A program made the translations under genes and the position numbers. A stretch of DNA of 64,000 nucleotides, taken from contig CBDCLS010000004.1 of NCBI GenBank assembly GCA_965218775.1, forward strand, positions 186,001-250,000, given 5' to 3'. Under the pieces are notes generated by a model. The model was not told where the DNA came from, ran no database searches, and saw nothing but the letters and a program-made list of their open reading frames with translations. Positions 1-9,890 of this stretch are shown one piece after another. Each line of letters opens with the position of its first letter. Within the stretch, counting starts at the first letter, position 1. This DNA is from CAUZIZ01 sp965218775 (GTDB lineage Bacteria > Acidobacteriota > UBA6911 > RPQK01 > JAJDTT01).

Positions 1-2
1 CT

Positions 3-518
3 GTCGTGGCCCTGGAACGCTGTGGGGAGGCCGACATTCGGGCCAGTTTCGGCTTCATCTTCGGCCTTCCGGCAGAGGAGCAGACGGATCTCCTCCAAAC
101 CCTCGAGCTGATCGATCTGATCTATTCAACCAATCCCAAGGCCGACTGCTACACCAACATATTTACGCCCTATCCGGGATCCCCGTTGTGGCCGGTCAGC
201 ATCGAGAAGGGATTCGTACCACCCACCCGGTTCGAAGAGTGGGCAGATTTCTATCCCCGAATTACCAAGCTGCCCTGGCTTGACCAAGCTGCGCACAGGC
301 GACTTCAGGCGATCCGCCAATACCTGAGGTTCGGCTATCACCAGGTCAACGTCGGAGAGAAACCTCATTCGAAGAGGCACAATCTGGTGCTGAACCTCTT
401 CCAGCCGTCCTCCCGCTGGCGGGTTCACTACAAGCAATTCGCCTTCCCCTTGGAAGTCTATGCCTACTGGGCCCTTCAGCGGCTGAAGACCGGCTTCCAC
501 GCCGAGCCCCGGTTTTAG
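3..518 (+). CDS. B12-binding radical SAM protein, C-terminal part (cut by window start)
   Basis: The reading frame is open from the first bases of the window to the stop at 516-518, so this is the C-terminal part of a larger protein. The text 'SFGFIFGLPAEEQ' followed by 'YTNIFTPYPGSPLW' is the TIM-barrel end of B12-dependent radical SAM enzymes of the elongator/MiaB-like type: a glycine-rich strand, then the 'TPYPGSPL' substrate-side loop. The cobalamin domain and the iron-sulfur cysteines would lie upstream, outside the window. It sits 3 bp before a membrane glycosyltransferase, so a role in modifying a surface lipid or glycan is an inference from context. The substrate is unknown. Confidence 0.8.
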   Translation, partial: VVALERCGEADIRASFGFIFGLPAEEQTDLLQTLELIDLIYSTNPKADCYTNIFTPYPGSPLWPVSIEKGFVPPTRFEEWADFYPRITKLPWLDQAAHRRLQAIRQYLRFGYHQVNVGEKPHSKRHNLVLNLFQPSSRWRVHYKQFAFPLEVYAYWALQRLKTGFHAEPRF

Positions 519-521
519 TGA

Positions 522-2633
522 GTGATCAGATCGACACGATACGGCCTGTGGGGGGTTCTGCTGCTTTTCGCCTTTCTAGTGCTGTCGAAGGGAATTCTCC
601 CCGCGCTCAACGACTCTGGAGGAGACTTCGCCAACTACTACACCGCCTCCCAGATCGTGAGAGAGGGTCGGTCGATCGAACCGGCCTATCGTGACTTCAG
701 CTGGTTTCAGAAGCAGGTGGATCGCGACGGCTTCGAACGCCAGGTTGGCGGTTTCATCCCTCATCCCCCTTCCACAGCGCTCCTGTTCTTGCCGCTGACC
801 TTCCTCGATCCTCTAGCTGCCAAGCGCGCCTGGACCCTGCTAAACCTGGTCTTCGCCTTGCTGATCATCCTTCTGCTAAGCAGGCTCTCCGGGCTGAATC
901 CGCTCCTGTCAGCCATACTGTTTCTGGGCAACGGAGCAGCCCTCATCAATAACCTCCTTTTCGGACAATTGTATCTCTTGGTGCTCCTATCAATTGTTCT
1001 GGGCCTCTACCTGCTTCGCTCCGGATACCCGGTGGCTGCAGGCCTCTGCCTGGGAGCCCTGCTCCCGATCAAGTACGTGGCGCTGCCCTGGATAGTGCTC
1101 TTCCTCTTACAGCGGCAGTGGAGGGTGATCCTGGGGGCTGCAGGAGTCACTCTGGCACTGCTGCTGCTGACACTCTGGACACAGGGCCCGCAGCCATTCG
1201 ACACCTTTCTCAACGAAGTTCTGCCGCGACACCTGAGAGGCGAGATTCAGGATCCGTTCTCCACCAGATTGCAGTCTTTCAACAGTCTGTTTCGTCGACT
1301 CTTCCTCGCGGAGCCAACACTCAATCCGAGAGCAGCCCTTGACGCGCCCTTCCTGCTATTCTTCTTCAAGAATCTCACCTTCTGGCTGCTGGCTGCATTC
1401 GCAGGTCTGGTGCTGGCTGGAACTCGGTTTTCCTGCGAAAACCACCGTTTTCTCTTTAGAATGGGGTTCTTGCCAGTAATCGTTTTGCTGCTCTCGCCCG
1501 CCGGTGCCACGTACCATTTCCTGCTGCTGTCCATCACAGCGGTCTTCTACGTCAAGATTCTTCTCGACCTCGATCGAGCAAGACCGGCGGCAGCTGTGGC
1601 TGCCCTGTTCGTACTTCTCAATTTGCCCCACTACCTGAGACTGGAATGGCTCGCCCAAGGCTGGTGGACGCCTGCAGCCTATTCTCGCTTATGGCTTCTG
1701 CTGCTCTTCTTGCTGCTGTCCGTCTGGATTTTTCGACACTCGATCCGGCTGCGCTCGAACCATCTCTGGGCGGCCGGGATCATCCTTCCGCTGGTGGGTG
1801 TGACCACTCTGACCGAGTACTCTGCCTACGCCGGGCAGCCCCAGGACAACGCCCAATGGCTAGAAGTGGAGGGTCCGGAATTCAGCCGCAACCTGGGACT
1901 TATTCTGGACTCTCCCGATCTAGGCAGGCGAAAGCTCGTCTTCAGCTACTGCGAGCTTATGGACGAGCGCTACGCTATCTACAGCGTGGACGGTTCTCGC
2001 TGGACTCCAGCGGGGCTGGGCAACTACTATGAACCGGATCTGGCCTGGGACGACCAGCGCCTGCTAACAGAGACAGTAATCTCGGGAGTACCCTGGATTT
2101 ACCTTAGCCCCGGCAGAGGACATCCACTTCGCTCTCTGGTAGAAGGTGAAAACCCCAGCTGGAAGCCCGACGGATCCAGCTTCGTCTTTCAACGAGGAGG
2201 AGGTGTCTACTTCTACAGCTTGCGAGACCTCGGGACGGAACAGCTTCTGACGGGAAACAATTTCCGCCATGTGCAGTGGTCTCCACATGGCAGCAGGCTT
2301 GTCTACTGTGCGGATGGTGAAGAAGGGACAATTCTGGGAATTCTAGACTTGGAAACCAAAGAGGAAAGAACGATGCTATCCTCCCAAGATAGGATCGAAT
2401 CCCCCGGCTGGAGCCCCGATGGCGAGAAGATTGTCTTCGCCTGGAATCCTGGCGGTAACCGGGATATCTGGATAATAGACATCCAGACGGAAGAGACTCG
2501 GCGACTGACGTTTCATCGTGGAGCCGACGACGACCCGGTCTGGGATGGTATCAACGGCCGGATCCTCTTCACCTCGGATCGAGGCCGGGGCCTGGGGTTC
2601 AGCACTCTCTACTGGCTCCCTGCTCCGGAGTAA
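522..2633 (+). CDS. GT87-like membrane glycosyltransferase fused to a TolB-like beta-propeller
   Basis: 703 aa from GTG 522. Residues 1 to about 420 hold many hydrophobic helices and a GT-C/DUF2029 (GT87) pattern: a first periplasmic loop with 'NDSGGDFANYY', then 'HPPSTALLFLPLT'. These enzymes move sugars from polyprenyl-phosphate donors on the outer face of the inner membrane. Residues about 450-703 are a PD40/TolB-type propeller with repeats such as 'SWKPDGSSFVF', 'QWSPHGSRLVYC' and 'GWSPDGEKIVFAW'. The propeller would be periplasmic and may bind protein or glycan. The gene starts 3 bp after the radical SAM stop and ends 4 bp before the GT9 start, so it is probably in one operon with them. 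The fusion is not the usual architecture of either family. Confidence 0.75.
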   Translation: MIRSTRYGLWGVLLLFAFLVLSKGILPALNDSGGDFANYYTASQIVREGRSIEPAYRDFSWFQKQVDRDGFERQVGGFIPHPPSTALLFLPLTFLDPLAAKRAWTLLNLVFALLIILLLSRLSGLNPLLSAILFLGNGAALINNLLFGQLYLLVLLSIVLGLYLLRSGYPVAAGLCLGALLPIKYVALPWIVLFLLQRQWRVILGAAGVTLALLLLTLWTQGPQPFDTFLNEVLPRHLRGEIQDPFSTRLQSFNSLFRRLFLAEPTLNPRAALDAPFLLFFFKNLTFWLLAAFAGLVLAGTRFSCENHRFLFRMGFLPVIVLLLSPAGATYHFLLLSITAVFYVKILLDLDRARPAAAVAALFVLLNLPHYLRLEWLAQGWWTPAAYSRLWLLLLFLLLSVWIFRHSIRLRSNHLWAAGIILPLVGVTTLTEYSAYAGQPQDNAQWLEVEGPEFSRNLGLILDSPDLGRRKLVFSYCELMDERYAIYSVDGSRWTPAGLGNYYEPDLAWDDQRLLTETVISGVPWIYLSPGRGHPLRSLVEGENPSWKPDGSSFVFQRGGGVYFYSLRDLGTEQLLTGNNFRHVQWSPHGSRLVYCADGEEGTILGILDLETKEERTMLSSQDRIESPGWSPDGEKIVFAWNPGGNRDIWIIDIQTEETRRLTFHRGADDDPVWDGINGRILFTSDRGRGLGFSTLYWLPAPE

Positions 2634-2637
2634 TCGT

Positions 2638-3849
2638 ATGAATCGAGAAGCTCGCAGGATCAAATGGGCCAAACTCACCGATAACTATCTGGGCGCTCTG
2701 CTTGTCTCACTGGCCGCTAGGCTCCTTCCCAGAAATCCGTCCCATCAGACCCCCGTACGCAAGATCCTCTTCATCAAGTTCTGGGGAATCGGAAGCATTG
2801 TTCTCTCGGAACCCTCGCTGCGCTGGCTAAGGAGCAGGTATCCGGAAGCAGAACTCCACTATCTGACACTCGAGAGGAATCGAGCCCTCTTTACGCTGGT
2901 ACCGTCAATTGCGACCCTCCACACTCTGACATTTGGTGGCGCCTGGAGTCTCTTCCTGGAAACCGCGAGATTGTTGGGACGGCTGCGTCGAGAAGATTTC
3001 GACCTGGTTTTCGATGCTGAGTTCTTCGTCAACTTCTCAGGATTGATTGCTCATTTGTCTGCTCCTGCTTGCGTGATTGGATTCGCTCGGGAGAGGGCTC
3101 CCAAGACACAGTTACAGGATGTCTCTATCCCGTTCCATGAAGACGCTCATACCTGCCAACAGTTCTTGAATCTGGTCCGGCAGCGCGGGACGGAACAGTC
3201 TCGCTCCTTGCGTCCTATGCTTACTCTGGACGAGAGCAGCGACTCCTTCCTACAGACTCTCCTCGAAGGTCGGATCTATGCCGTCATGAACATCAATGCT
3301 AGTCCGCTGGCAGTGGAGAGACGCTGGCCCCGGGAGCGGTTTACCCAACTGGGAACGGCCCTCCTCGAATTCTACCCCTTCGACCTGGTTTTGATCGGCT
3401 CGCCGTCAGAGGCAGCCTACGTCGCCCCGCTGGCCCAAGCTCTGGAACGAAGACATCCGACAGGCCGGGTGTGGAACTGGGCGGGCCTACTCGATCTGAG
3501 GGAGTTGGCACGGCTTTTGAAGGACGCCCTCGTCCTGATCTCGAATGACAGCGGACCGATCCACCTGGCATCTGCTTTCGACGTCCCAGTGGTGGGATTG
3601 TACGGGCCCGAGACCCCAGTGCGCTATGGCCCCCTGAGCTCTCGACAGCGGGTCTTGTACGAAGATCTTTGGTGCAGTCCCTGCATGAGTGTTCACAACG
3701 CGAAGACCGTTCACTGTGTGAATCAATTGGCCTGTATGAAAGGGATCGAAACAGAAAGGGTGATCGAGAAGATAAGAACGTTCATTGATACCGAGTTGCT
3801 GGCTCGGCCCACTCTGCTGCCCCAGACTCTCAGGGCACTGGAGCAATGA
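2638..3849 (+). CDS. Glycosyltransferase family 9 (heptosyltransferase-like)
   Basis: About 403 aa from ATG 2638, chosen because it sits just after the previous stop; an upstream in-frame start at 2518 would overlap the GT87 gene by more than 110 bp. The N-terminus 'KILFIKFWGIGSIVLSEP' is the GT9 nucleotide-sugar fold, and 'LISNDSGPIHLASAF' with 'GLYGPETPVRYGP' is the C-terminal donor-binding signature. A cysteine cluster 'CSPCMSV' lies near the end, as in many LPS heptosyltransferases. It likely adds a sugar, heptose in the best-known members, to an LPS core or another cell-surface glycan on the cytoplasmic side. The stop overlaps the next start as ATGA. Confidence 0.85.
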   Translation: MNREARRIKWAKLTDNYLGALLVSLAARLLPRNPSHQTPVRKILFIKFWGIGSIVLSEPSLRWLRSRYPEAELHYLTLERNRALFTLVPSIATLHTLTFGGAWSLFLETARLLGRLRREDFDLVFDAEFFVNFSGLIAHLSAPACVIGFARERAPKTQLQDVSIPFHEDAHTCQQFLNLVRQRGTEQSRSLRPMLTLDESSDSFLQTLLEGRIYAVMNINASPLAVERRWPRERFTQLGTALLEFYPFDLVLIGSPSEAAYVAPLAQALERRHPTGRVWNWAGLLDLRELARLLKDALVLISNDSGPIHLASAFDVPVVGLYGPETPVRYGPLSSRQRVLYEDLWCSPCMSVHNAKTVHCVNQLACMKGIETERVIEKIRTFIDTELLARPTLLPQTLRALEQ

Positions 3850-5342
3850 TGAGTTCCATTGGACCAATGACTGACTCAGCCGATCGGCTTGGCGTGATGC
3901 GAAAGAAGCCCAGAGTCGTCCTTCTCAATCCTCCGGGGCAGCGCCTCTATTTGAGGGATTATTTCTGCAGCAAGGTCTCGCAGGCGGACTACATCAACGC
4001 CCCCATCGACTTTGTCTACTTGAGTGGTCAGCTGAAAGACTCCTGCGAAGTGGTCCTGGTCGACGCTATCGTCGAGAGACTCGGCATTTCGGATTGCCTC
4101 ACGCGAGTGGAACAGCTTCGGCCCAATGCCGTCGTCGGCCTGATAGGCTCTGTGTCCTACGCTGAGGATGTCCCTTTCTATGAACGATTGACCCAGAGAC
4201 TCGAACAAGTTTCCAAGGGCGGAAAAGGATTCAGGCCGCGGGGAAAGCTGATCCTCATCGGCGACGTCTTGATCGAGCGCCGGCGGGAGAGACTCGAGGA
4301 ACTGCCGTTTGTCGATGCCTTTCTTCACGATTTCAGCACTTCGGACTTGTGCCACTACCTTGGACTGAACCAGGCGCCTTCTCCCGTCCGGAACATGACC
4401 TTGCGGCGCTCAGACGGAATCCACGCAGCCCCGATCGTTCGCGCTCGATCCGGACCAATGAGCCTGCCGATTCCCGAGCACAGCCTATTCCTGGAAAATC
4501 GCTATCGCTATCCGTTCGTACGAGAATCCCGTTTCGCTACCCTGATGACGGAATTCGGCTGCCCCTATCGTTGCAACTTCTGCGTCATGTCCACCCTGGG
4601 CTGGAAGTTTCGGCCAGTCGGGAACGTCCTTGAGGAACTGGATCATCTATCCCAGCTGGGCGTGCGAGAACTTTTCTTTCTGGATCAGACTTTCGGCATT
4701 CAGAAAGAAAGGGCCAGGATGCTGCTTTCTGAGATGTCAGAACGAGGCTACGATTTCGGATGGGTGTGTTTCAGCCGTCCCGATGTGGTGGACTGGGAAC
4801 TGGCTACCCTCTTGAAGAAGGCCGGATGCCACACTATCATTCTAGGGGTGGAGAGTGGCAGCGAGGAGATCCTTGAGACTTCGAAAAAGGACTACACAAA
4901 GGCCGAGGTCGTAGAAGGGTTCCGGCTCTGTACCGAACAGGGTCTTCAAACGGTCGCTACGATCATACTCGGACTTCCTCACGAAACGCCCGAGACCTTC
5001 AAGGAAACCATGAGGTTCCTGCACCAGCTCGACCCCGACTTCGCCTCTTTCAATGTGGCGGTCCCCAGAATGGGTACTCCGCTTCGTCAGACAGCTCTCG
5101 AACTGGGTTTGATCGAAGACAAACTAGAGATCATGGATCAGTCAGGCAGCGAGGTAGCGCTGCCCACAATGACGCTCAGTAGGAGCGAGGTGGCGGCGAT
5201 GAAGCAAGAGGCGGTCAGCAGCTTCTATCTCAACTTCCGGTACCTTGGGAAGAGGTTGAGGCGGGCAGGCTCGCTGAGGGAAACACAGATCCAGCTGAGT
5301 CAGGGTGCTTCCCTGCTGCGAACCTACTTGGGAGGTGTTTAG
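3846..5342 (+). CDS. B12-binding radical SAM enzyme
   Basis: 498 aa. The start ATG 3846 overlaps the preceding stop (ATGA), suggesting translational coupling; an ATG also lies at 3849. The N-terminal ~180 residues resemble a cobalamin-binding Rossmann domain ('VVLLNPPGQRLYL', 'IDFVYLSGQL'). The iron-sulfur motif CPYRCNFC places cysteines at residues 239, 243 and 246. Later motifs 'GVESGSEEILE' and 'TIILGLPHETPETF' fit the SAM barrel. The family performs methylations or rearrangements on unactivated carbons, often on lipids or glycans. It is the last gene of the four-gene surface-glycan run; the substrate is unknown. Confidence 0.88.
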   Translation: MMSSIGPMTDSADRLGVMRKKPRVVLLNPPGQRLYLRDYFCSKVSQADYINAPIDFVYLSGQLKDSCEVVLVDAIVERLGISDCLTRVEQLRPNAVVGLIGSVSYAEDVPFYERLTQRLEQVSKGGKGFRPRGKLILIGDVLIERRRERLEELPFVDAFLHDFSTSDLCHYLGLNQAPSPVRNMTLRRSDGIHAAPIVRARSGPMSLPIPEHSLFLENRYRYPFVRESRFATLMTEFGCPYRCNFCVMSTLGWKFRPVGNVLEELDHLSQLGVRELFFLDQTFGIQKERARMLLSEMSERGYDFGWVCFSRPDVVDWELATLLKKAGCHTIILGVESGSEEILETSKKDYTKAEVVEGFRLCTEQGLQTVATIILGLPHETPETFKETMRFLHQLDPDFASFNVAVPRMGTPLRQTALELGLIEDKLEIMDQSGSEVALPTMTLSRSEVAAMKQEAVSSFYLNFRYLGKRLRRAGSLRETQIQLSQGASLLRTYLGGV

Positions 5343-5380
5343 GCGTCGCCAGACACTGCCTATTCAGAGGAAAACGCTCG

Positions 5381-8179
5381 ATGCCTCTACCTCAGCACAT
5401 CCGTCGCTTTCGGGCCCTCGGATTCCTGGAATCTTACTTCCAGTCTTCGAGTGGATCCCGGATTCCGGACGAAAGGCGCTCTCTGTGCCCACATGCCTGT
5501 CGGACCTGGTGGGTGTCAGCCCTTTTCTTCTTGCTGGCGGCCAGTGATCTGCTGGGAGTGGTCACCCTCGAAGTAGGCAAGAGCAACGGAGCAGTCCCTT
5601 TTCCGCACTCCAACGGCCGCCAGATCGGACGCAACCGGGTCGGCATCTGGTTTGTTGCCTACGACGGCGGGACCGTAGGGGCCGGAAGCATCTCTCTCTC
5701 AGCCTCCCGAAGTGACGATCCTGAGTTCGCAGGCGACTTTTACCCGCCTCTGGTGGTTGTCGGAAAATCGCCAGAAGCGCGAATCTCCACGATGGGAGGG
5801 GCAGCGCTCGGAGGCAGCTTTGTCATCGACGACAACGACACCCTGCACCTCATCTGGCAAAGCTCTGAGCCCAAGGGTATCTGGTACGTCCGCTGCAGTG
5901 TGGAGGGAGCGCAGGCGGCCCAGAGGATCGGTCAGAGTGGTAGCTGGAGCGCTCCTCAAAGAGTAGACGACAGCGGCCGGGATCCTCGGATGGGTGATTT
6001 GTCCGTCGATCCCGAGGGACGCCTGTGGGTAACCTATAGCCAGGCGTCAGCTTCCGGGGACGGCAACTCCTTACTTCAAGCGGGTGGCAAGGAATACAAA
6101 CGTCATCAAGGACGGAAGGAAGAGGATGAGATCTGGGCGGCGACTCCGTCGGATCAAGGCTGGAGGCGCAAGCGCCTGACCCTACCGGGAGCGTTTCGCG
6201 CTCCGGTGATGGACCTCGATCCCGGCGGGACCTTGCATCTGGCCTTTACCCGAGACGATTCCTGGTTCCTCTTCTATCTGCAGATTCCTGAATTCGCCTT
6301 AGGCTTCGATCGGGACCAGGATTTCACCCAGATCCTACCCCATGGCCCCTGGAGCGGAACCGGCTACCTGAACTACAGCGTCGTCGGTTGGGAGGAGAAG
6401 GCTCTGGTGGTCTTCGAGAAATCGGAACATGTCATCCTGTACGCTTACTTCGACGGCCAGGACTGGACCCGAAAACCCCTGCACTTCAGCCAGGAAAAAC
6501 TCCATCGTCCCCAGCTGGCCCGGGATGAGCATGGAGTGGCCTGGGTCTTCTGGAACAACTCTGCCCGCGGACATACCTTCTACTCGCGCTGGCTGGGAAG
6601 CCGGTTTAGTGCCCCCTACGAGTCCCGAACCCTCTACGGTGACCCCTTTTCTCACGAGGAAGGGGTCGTGACCCTGCCCAACAGACCGACCACCGGACCC
6701 AGGCTGAGCGATTTTCACAGCGTCCAGAAAGAGATGTCGTCTGGCTCCGGGTACCTGGGGATGGCCGTTTCCAGCACGGGTCCCTCCGGAGGTGTCTTCT
6801 TCGACCGAATGCGGGTCCCTGACCTGAAGCCGGAACGGGGTCGCAAGGTGCTCTTCCTCGACATGCTCGAGATCAGCGCCACTGAGGGACTGGTGGAAAG
6901 CTTCCATCCGATGAGAAAGCATCCCTCCAATCCGATCTTGCGGACCGGTCCACCCGGAAGCTTCGACGATCTCCGTGCCCACGCTTATGGTGAGGTCCTG
7001 TTCGACGAAGGCAAGTTCCGGATGTGGTACTCCGGCCTCGATCAGGCTTTTGCAGTGACCCAGCGTTCCAATCACCACGTCGGCTACGCCGAAAGCGAAG
7101 ACGGGTTGAACTGGGTCAAGCCGACATTGAACCAGGTCGAGTATCGGGGTTCGAAGGCCAACAACATCGTGGACCTGGACTATCAGGGCGGCGGTGCCTA
7201 CATGCCCATGATCGTCAAGGATGAGCGGGAAGCCAATCCTGACCACCGTTACAAGGCGATCGTAGCCCAACGGGGCAACACCCTCCACTACTCCGCAGAT
7301 GGCGTCCACTGGGCTACGGGCGGCAGCGTCAAGGGAGGGTTTGGGGATCGGCGAAACTTCTTCTATGACATTCTGGAGCCGAAACCCGAACGTCGTTGGA
7401 AGGTCTTTTCCCACTGCGGAATCGAGACCTATCGTTGGGTCCGGGCAACTTGTGTCTACTGGAGCTCTGACCTGCTCGAGTGGACCAGTGATCCCCGAAA
7501 CCCCAACATGCTGCCCCGCGCCGGAATCGAGGTGGAGCAGCATCTGACATCGGCCTGGCCCTACGCCAACATGTATCTGGGAATGTTCGACATCTGGGGA
7601 CCCAATCAGCTGATGCCTCAACAGCTGATTGCCAGCCGCGACGGGGTCAACTTCGTCCACGTTTTCGATGGTGAACCGGTAATCGAGCTGGGGAAGCAAG
7701 GTGAGTGGGACGCGGGCTGGGTATCGCCGGTGAACGTTCCGTTGGAGATAGGAGACGAAACCTGGTTCTACTATTCAGGCAGCGCCAGCACCATCGGGCC
7801 TTTTGTACAGTGGAACTCCACGCCCATGATGACCGGCCTGGCCACCATCCGACGGGATGGCTTTGTCAGTTTGAACGTCCATGGAGACTCCGAATCTGGC
7901 TGGGCTACCACCATTCCCTTCCAGCCCAGCGGCAGGCCTCTTCAACTGGAGATCAATGCCGAGGGCTTGAGCCAGGGCGAGGGCCGGATTCTGGTTGAGC
8001 TTCGGGAAGACGGTCGAGTCCTCGGGCGAAGTAGCGCTGTGATCGACGATGGAGTGGAACTACCCGTCCTCTGGCCCGGCGGGGCCAGGCAACTGGCCTT
8101 GCCCAGCGGAGGAAGACCGCTACGGCTGCGATTTCGCTTAGAGGGCAAGGCTCAGCTCTACAGCTTCACGTTTAAATGA
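5381..8179 (+). CDS. Large secreted GH43/GH32-like beta-propeller protein
   Basis: 932 aa, ATG 5381 with AGAGG about 10 bp upstream. A hydrophobic stretch 'WWVSALFFLLAASDLLG' around residues 44-60 could act as signal peptide, so the true start may be downstream. Residues ~65-480 resemble a BNR-type propeller. Residues ~520-800 resemble a five-bladed GH43/GH32 fold ('GKFRMWYSGLDQ', 'HVGYAESEDGLNW', 'WDAGWVSPVN'). The last ~100 residues look like a beta-sandwich. The general role is probably polysaccharide binding or cleavage outside the cytoplasm; catalytic residues could not be assigned. It converges on the sialidase gene. Confidence 0.65.
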   Translation: MPLPQHIRRFRALGFLESYFQSSSGSRIPDERRSLCPHACRTWWVSALFFLLAASDLLGVVTLEVGKSNGAVPFPHSNGRQIGRNRVGIWFVAYDGGTVGAGSISLSASRSDDPEFAGDFYPPLVVVGKSPEARISTMGGAALGGSFVIDDNDTLHLIWQSSEPKGIWYVRCSVEGAQAAQRIGQSGSWSAPQRVDDSGRDPRMGDLSVDPEGRLWVTYSQASASGDGNSLLQAGGKEYKRHQGRKEEDEIWAATPSDQGWRRKRLTLPGAFRAPVMDLDPGGTLHLAFTRDDSWFLFYLQIPEFALGFDRDQDFTQILPHGPWSGTGYLNYSVVGWEEKALVVFEKSEHVILYAYFDGQDWTRKPLHFSQEKLHRPQLARDEHGVAWVFWNNSARGHTFYSRWLGSRFSAPYESRTLYGDPFSHEEGVVTLPNRPTTGPRLSDFHSVQKEMSSGSGYLGMAVSSTGPSGGVFFDRMRVPDLKPERGRKVLFLDMLEISATEGLVESFHPMRKHPSNPILRTGPPGSFDDLRAHAYGEVLFDEGKFRMWYSGLDQAFAVTQRSNHHVGYAESEDGLNWVKPTLNQVEYRGSKANNIVDLDYQGGGAYMPMIVKDEREANPDHRYKAIVAQRGNTLHYSADGVHWATGGSVKGGFGDRRNFFYDILEPKPERRWKVFSHCGIETYRWVRATCVYWSSDLLEWTSDPRNPNMLPRAGIEVEQHLTSAWPYANMYLGMFDIWGPNQLMPQQLIASRDGVNFVHVFDGEPVIELGKQGEWDAGWVSPVNVPLEIGDETWFYYSGSASTIGPFVQWNSTPMMTGLATIRRDGFVSLNVHGDSESGWATTIPFQPSGRPLQLEINAEGLSQGEGRILVELREDGRVLGRSSAVIDDGVELPVLWPGGARQLALPSGGRPLRLRFRLEGKAQLYSFTFK

Positions 8180-8206
8180 AGAATCCGAGGAGAGAACATT
8201 TCCTTA

Positions 8207-9874
8207 TTACTCTTCTCGTCTCAACAACTCGCTCAATGACAGCTTCTCGAACACCAGGTGGGCCTGGCTGCCCTCGTAGACGATGCCGACGTGGCTTGCA
8301 TCGATACGGGTCATACTTGGATAGCCGTTACCCCGACCCTCGTCCAGCAGAATACGGTAGTCCTCCGGCCAGGTAAGGCCGGCGTCGAAGCTCACCTGGA
8401 TCGAGTGGTGGTCGCGGCCGGTTTGAGAGTGCGGATTGGCAAACAGCAGGACGTGTTTCGGCTTCCCTTCTTCCTCGTAGTCAAAGCGCAGCAGACTACC
8501 GTTGCAGTTGGGTTCGATCAGCGTGCTGCGGTGTGTTGAGTGGGGCCGCCAGGTCTTGCCGAGGTCGTCGGTCAACCACACCGAACGGAACTTGGTGGGT
8601 TGGACTGTTCGGCTGTTGAGCATGATCGACCCATCGTCCAATTCAACCACCTCACACTCGTTGTTGCCGGTTGCAGATGGAGAGCCGACGGTCCAGGTTG
8701 CGCCGTGGTCGCGGCTGACGATGAGGGTCGAGAAGAGGCGATCTTTCTCGTCGCGGCCCTCTCCTGGAAGAATCAGGGTGCCGTCTCGTAAGGTGATTCC
8801 CGCCTGGGGGGAGGGAGCTAAGAGAATCCACTCGGATTTCTTCAGTTTGCGTGTCAGGTTCTCGGGCTTGGTCCAGGTTAGACCGTCGTCCTTCGACCGC
8901 ACCATCATGAACTGGGCACTCTTGCCGATTTCGTAGCCTGGCTCGGAACCGTCTTCGCTCCACTGATGTTTGCCCGGCTTGCCCCACATCCAGACCGCGG
9001 CGCAGAAGATTTCGCCGGTGTTTTGATCGACGACGATTCCTGGATCACTGACGCCATTCTGCTCTGGCCCCAGCCCGCCATACTCGCCCATGTCCATGAT
9101 CACACGCACCGGCTCCCAGCTCTGGCCGCCATCGGTGCTGCGGCTCAGACCGATGTCGATGTCTTCCTGTAGGTCCCGCCGCTTCTGGCGCCGCAAATCG
9201 TATACGCTCAACAGAGTCCCCTTTGGCGTCGTGGTCAGCGCCGGGATCCGAGTCGTATGGACGCCGTCGTCATGGCCCCTACGCAGGGCAAAGCCGATGC
9301 GCTTGCGCACAGCCGGACTCGTATCCCGCGGTGCGACCCTGCCTGCTGAAGTCTCAATTGCGGTGCACAGAGCGTCGACCTTGTGGGTCAGACTGGCCTT
9401 GGGATTGAGCTTGCAGGAGAGCCAGAAGACGTGCGTTCCCTGGCTCAGGTCTCGACCACCGGAGAATACCAACTCGACGGCCGGTTCGGCCAACTTCCCG
9501 AATGGATTTCCGAGGAACTCAGCCAGGACGCTATCTCGATCTTCCGAGAAACGGATCCCGCTGCGAAGCGCGTCGAAATCCGGCATTCGTCGACTGCCAG
9601 CATAGAATAACTGTAGGGACTCGATGTCCTTCAGATCGTCAGTGCCACCTAACGAAAAGGTAAACGAAGTTGTCCGAATCCCTTCCTGTCCAACCTGAAG
9701 TACCACCTGTGCGAGGGCATTGTGATCCTGGCGAACCAGGACGGGATGAACGCGCTGTGAGGCCTCCGCTTGCACCGCCTCATCCGAAGCGATCTGACTG
9801 TCGCCAGGAAGCGTACAGGCGGTGAAAAGGCTGACGACCAGACAGAGAGTTAGCGGCACTATTGGAAGGTTCAT
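8207..9874 (-). CDS. Exo-alpha-sialidase (GH33) lipoprotein
   Basis: 555 aa. The N-terminus has a lipoprotein signal ending in 'LFTAC', so it should be anchored in a membrane facing the periplasm or outside. Residues ~35-195 form a beta-rich domain like the N-terminal domain of Bacteroides BNR neuraminidases. The catalytic propeller follows, with the RIP arginine motif ('TTRIPAL') and five Asp boxes: STDGGQSW, SKDDGLTW, SRDHGATW, TDDLGKTW, SFDAGLTW. 'NNECEVVEL' is a plausible catalytic-Glu region. It would release terminal sialic acids from host or environmental glycans. A 2.1-kb IS lies 16 bp upstream of the start codon and no clear ribosome site is visible, so native expression may be altered. 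Confidence 0.85.
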   Translation of the reverse strand: MNLPIVPLTLCLVVSLFTACTLPGDSQIASDEAVQAEASQRVHPVLVRQDHNALAQVVLQVGQEGIRTTSFTFSLGGTDDLKDIESLQLFYAGSRRMPDFDALRSGIRFSEDRDSVLAEFLGNPFGKLAEPAVELVFSGGRDLSQGTHVFWLSCKLNPKASLTHKVDALCTAIETSAGRVAPRDTSPAVRKRIGFALRRGHDDGVHTTRIPALTTTPKGTLLSVYDLRRQKRRDLQEDIDIGLSRSTDGGQSWEPVRVIMDMGEYGGLGPEQNGVSDPGIVVDQNTGEIFCAAVWMWGKPGKHQWSEDGSEPGYEIGKSAQFMMVRSKDDGLTWTKPENLTRKLKKSEWILLAPSPQAGITLRDGTLILPGEGRDEKDRLFSTLIVSRDHGATWTVGSPSATGNNECEVVELDDGSIMLNSRTVQPTKFRSVWLTDDLGKTWRPHSTHRSTLIEPNCNGSLLRFDYEEEGKPKHVLLFANPHSQTGRDHHSIQVSFDAGLTWPEDYRILLDEGRGNGYPSMTRIDASHVGIVYEGSQAHLVFEKLSLSELLRREE

Positions 9875-9890
9875 GTGGGCGTTAGACTAG

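Noticed and set aside
6335..7699. 454-aa open frame on the minus strand
   Set aside because: Shadow of the GH43-like gene; no domain pattern and the opposite strand has clear family motifs.
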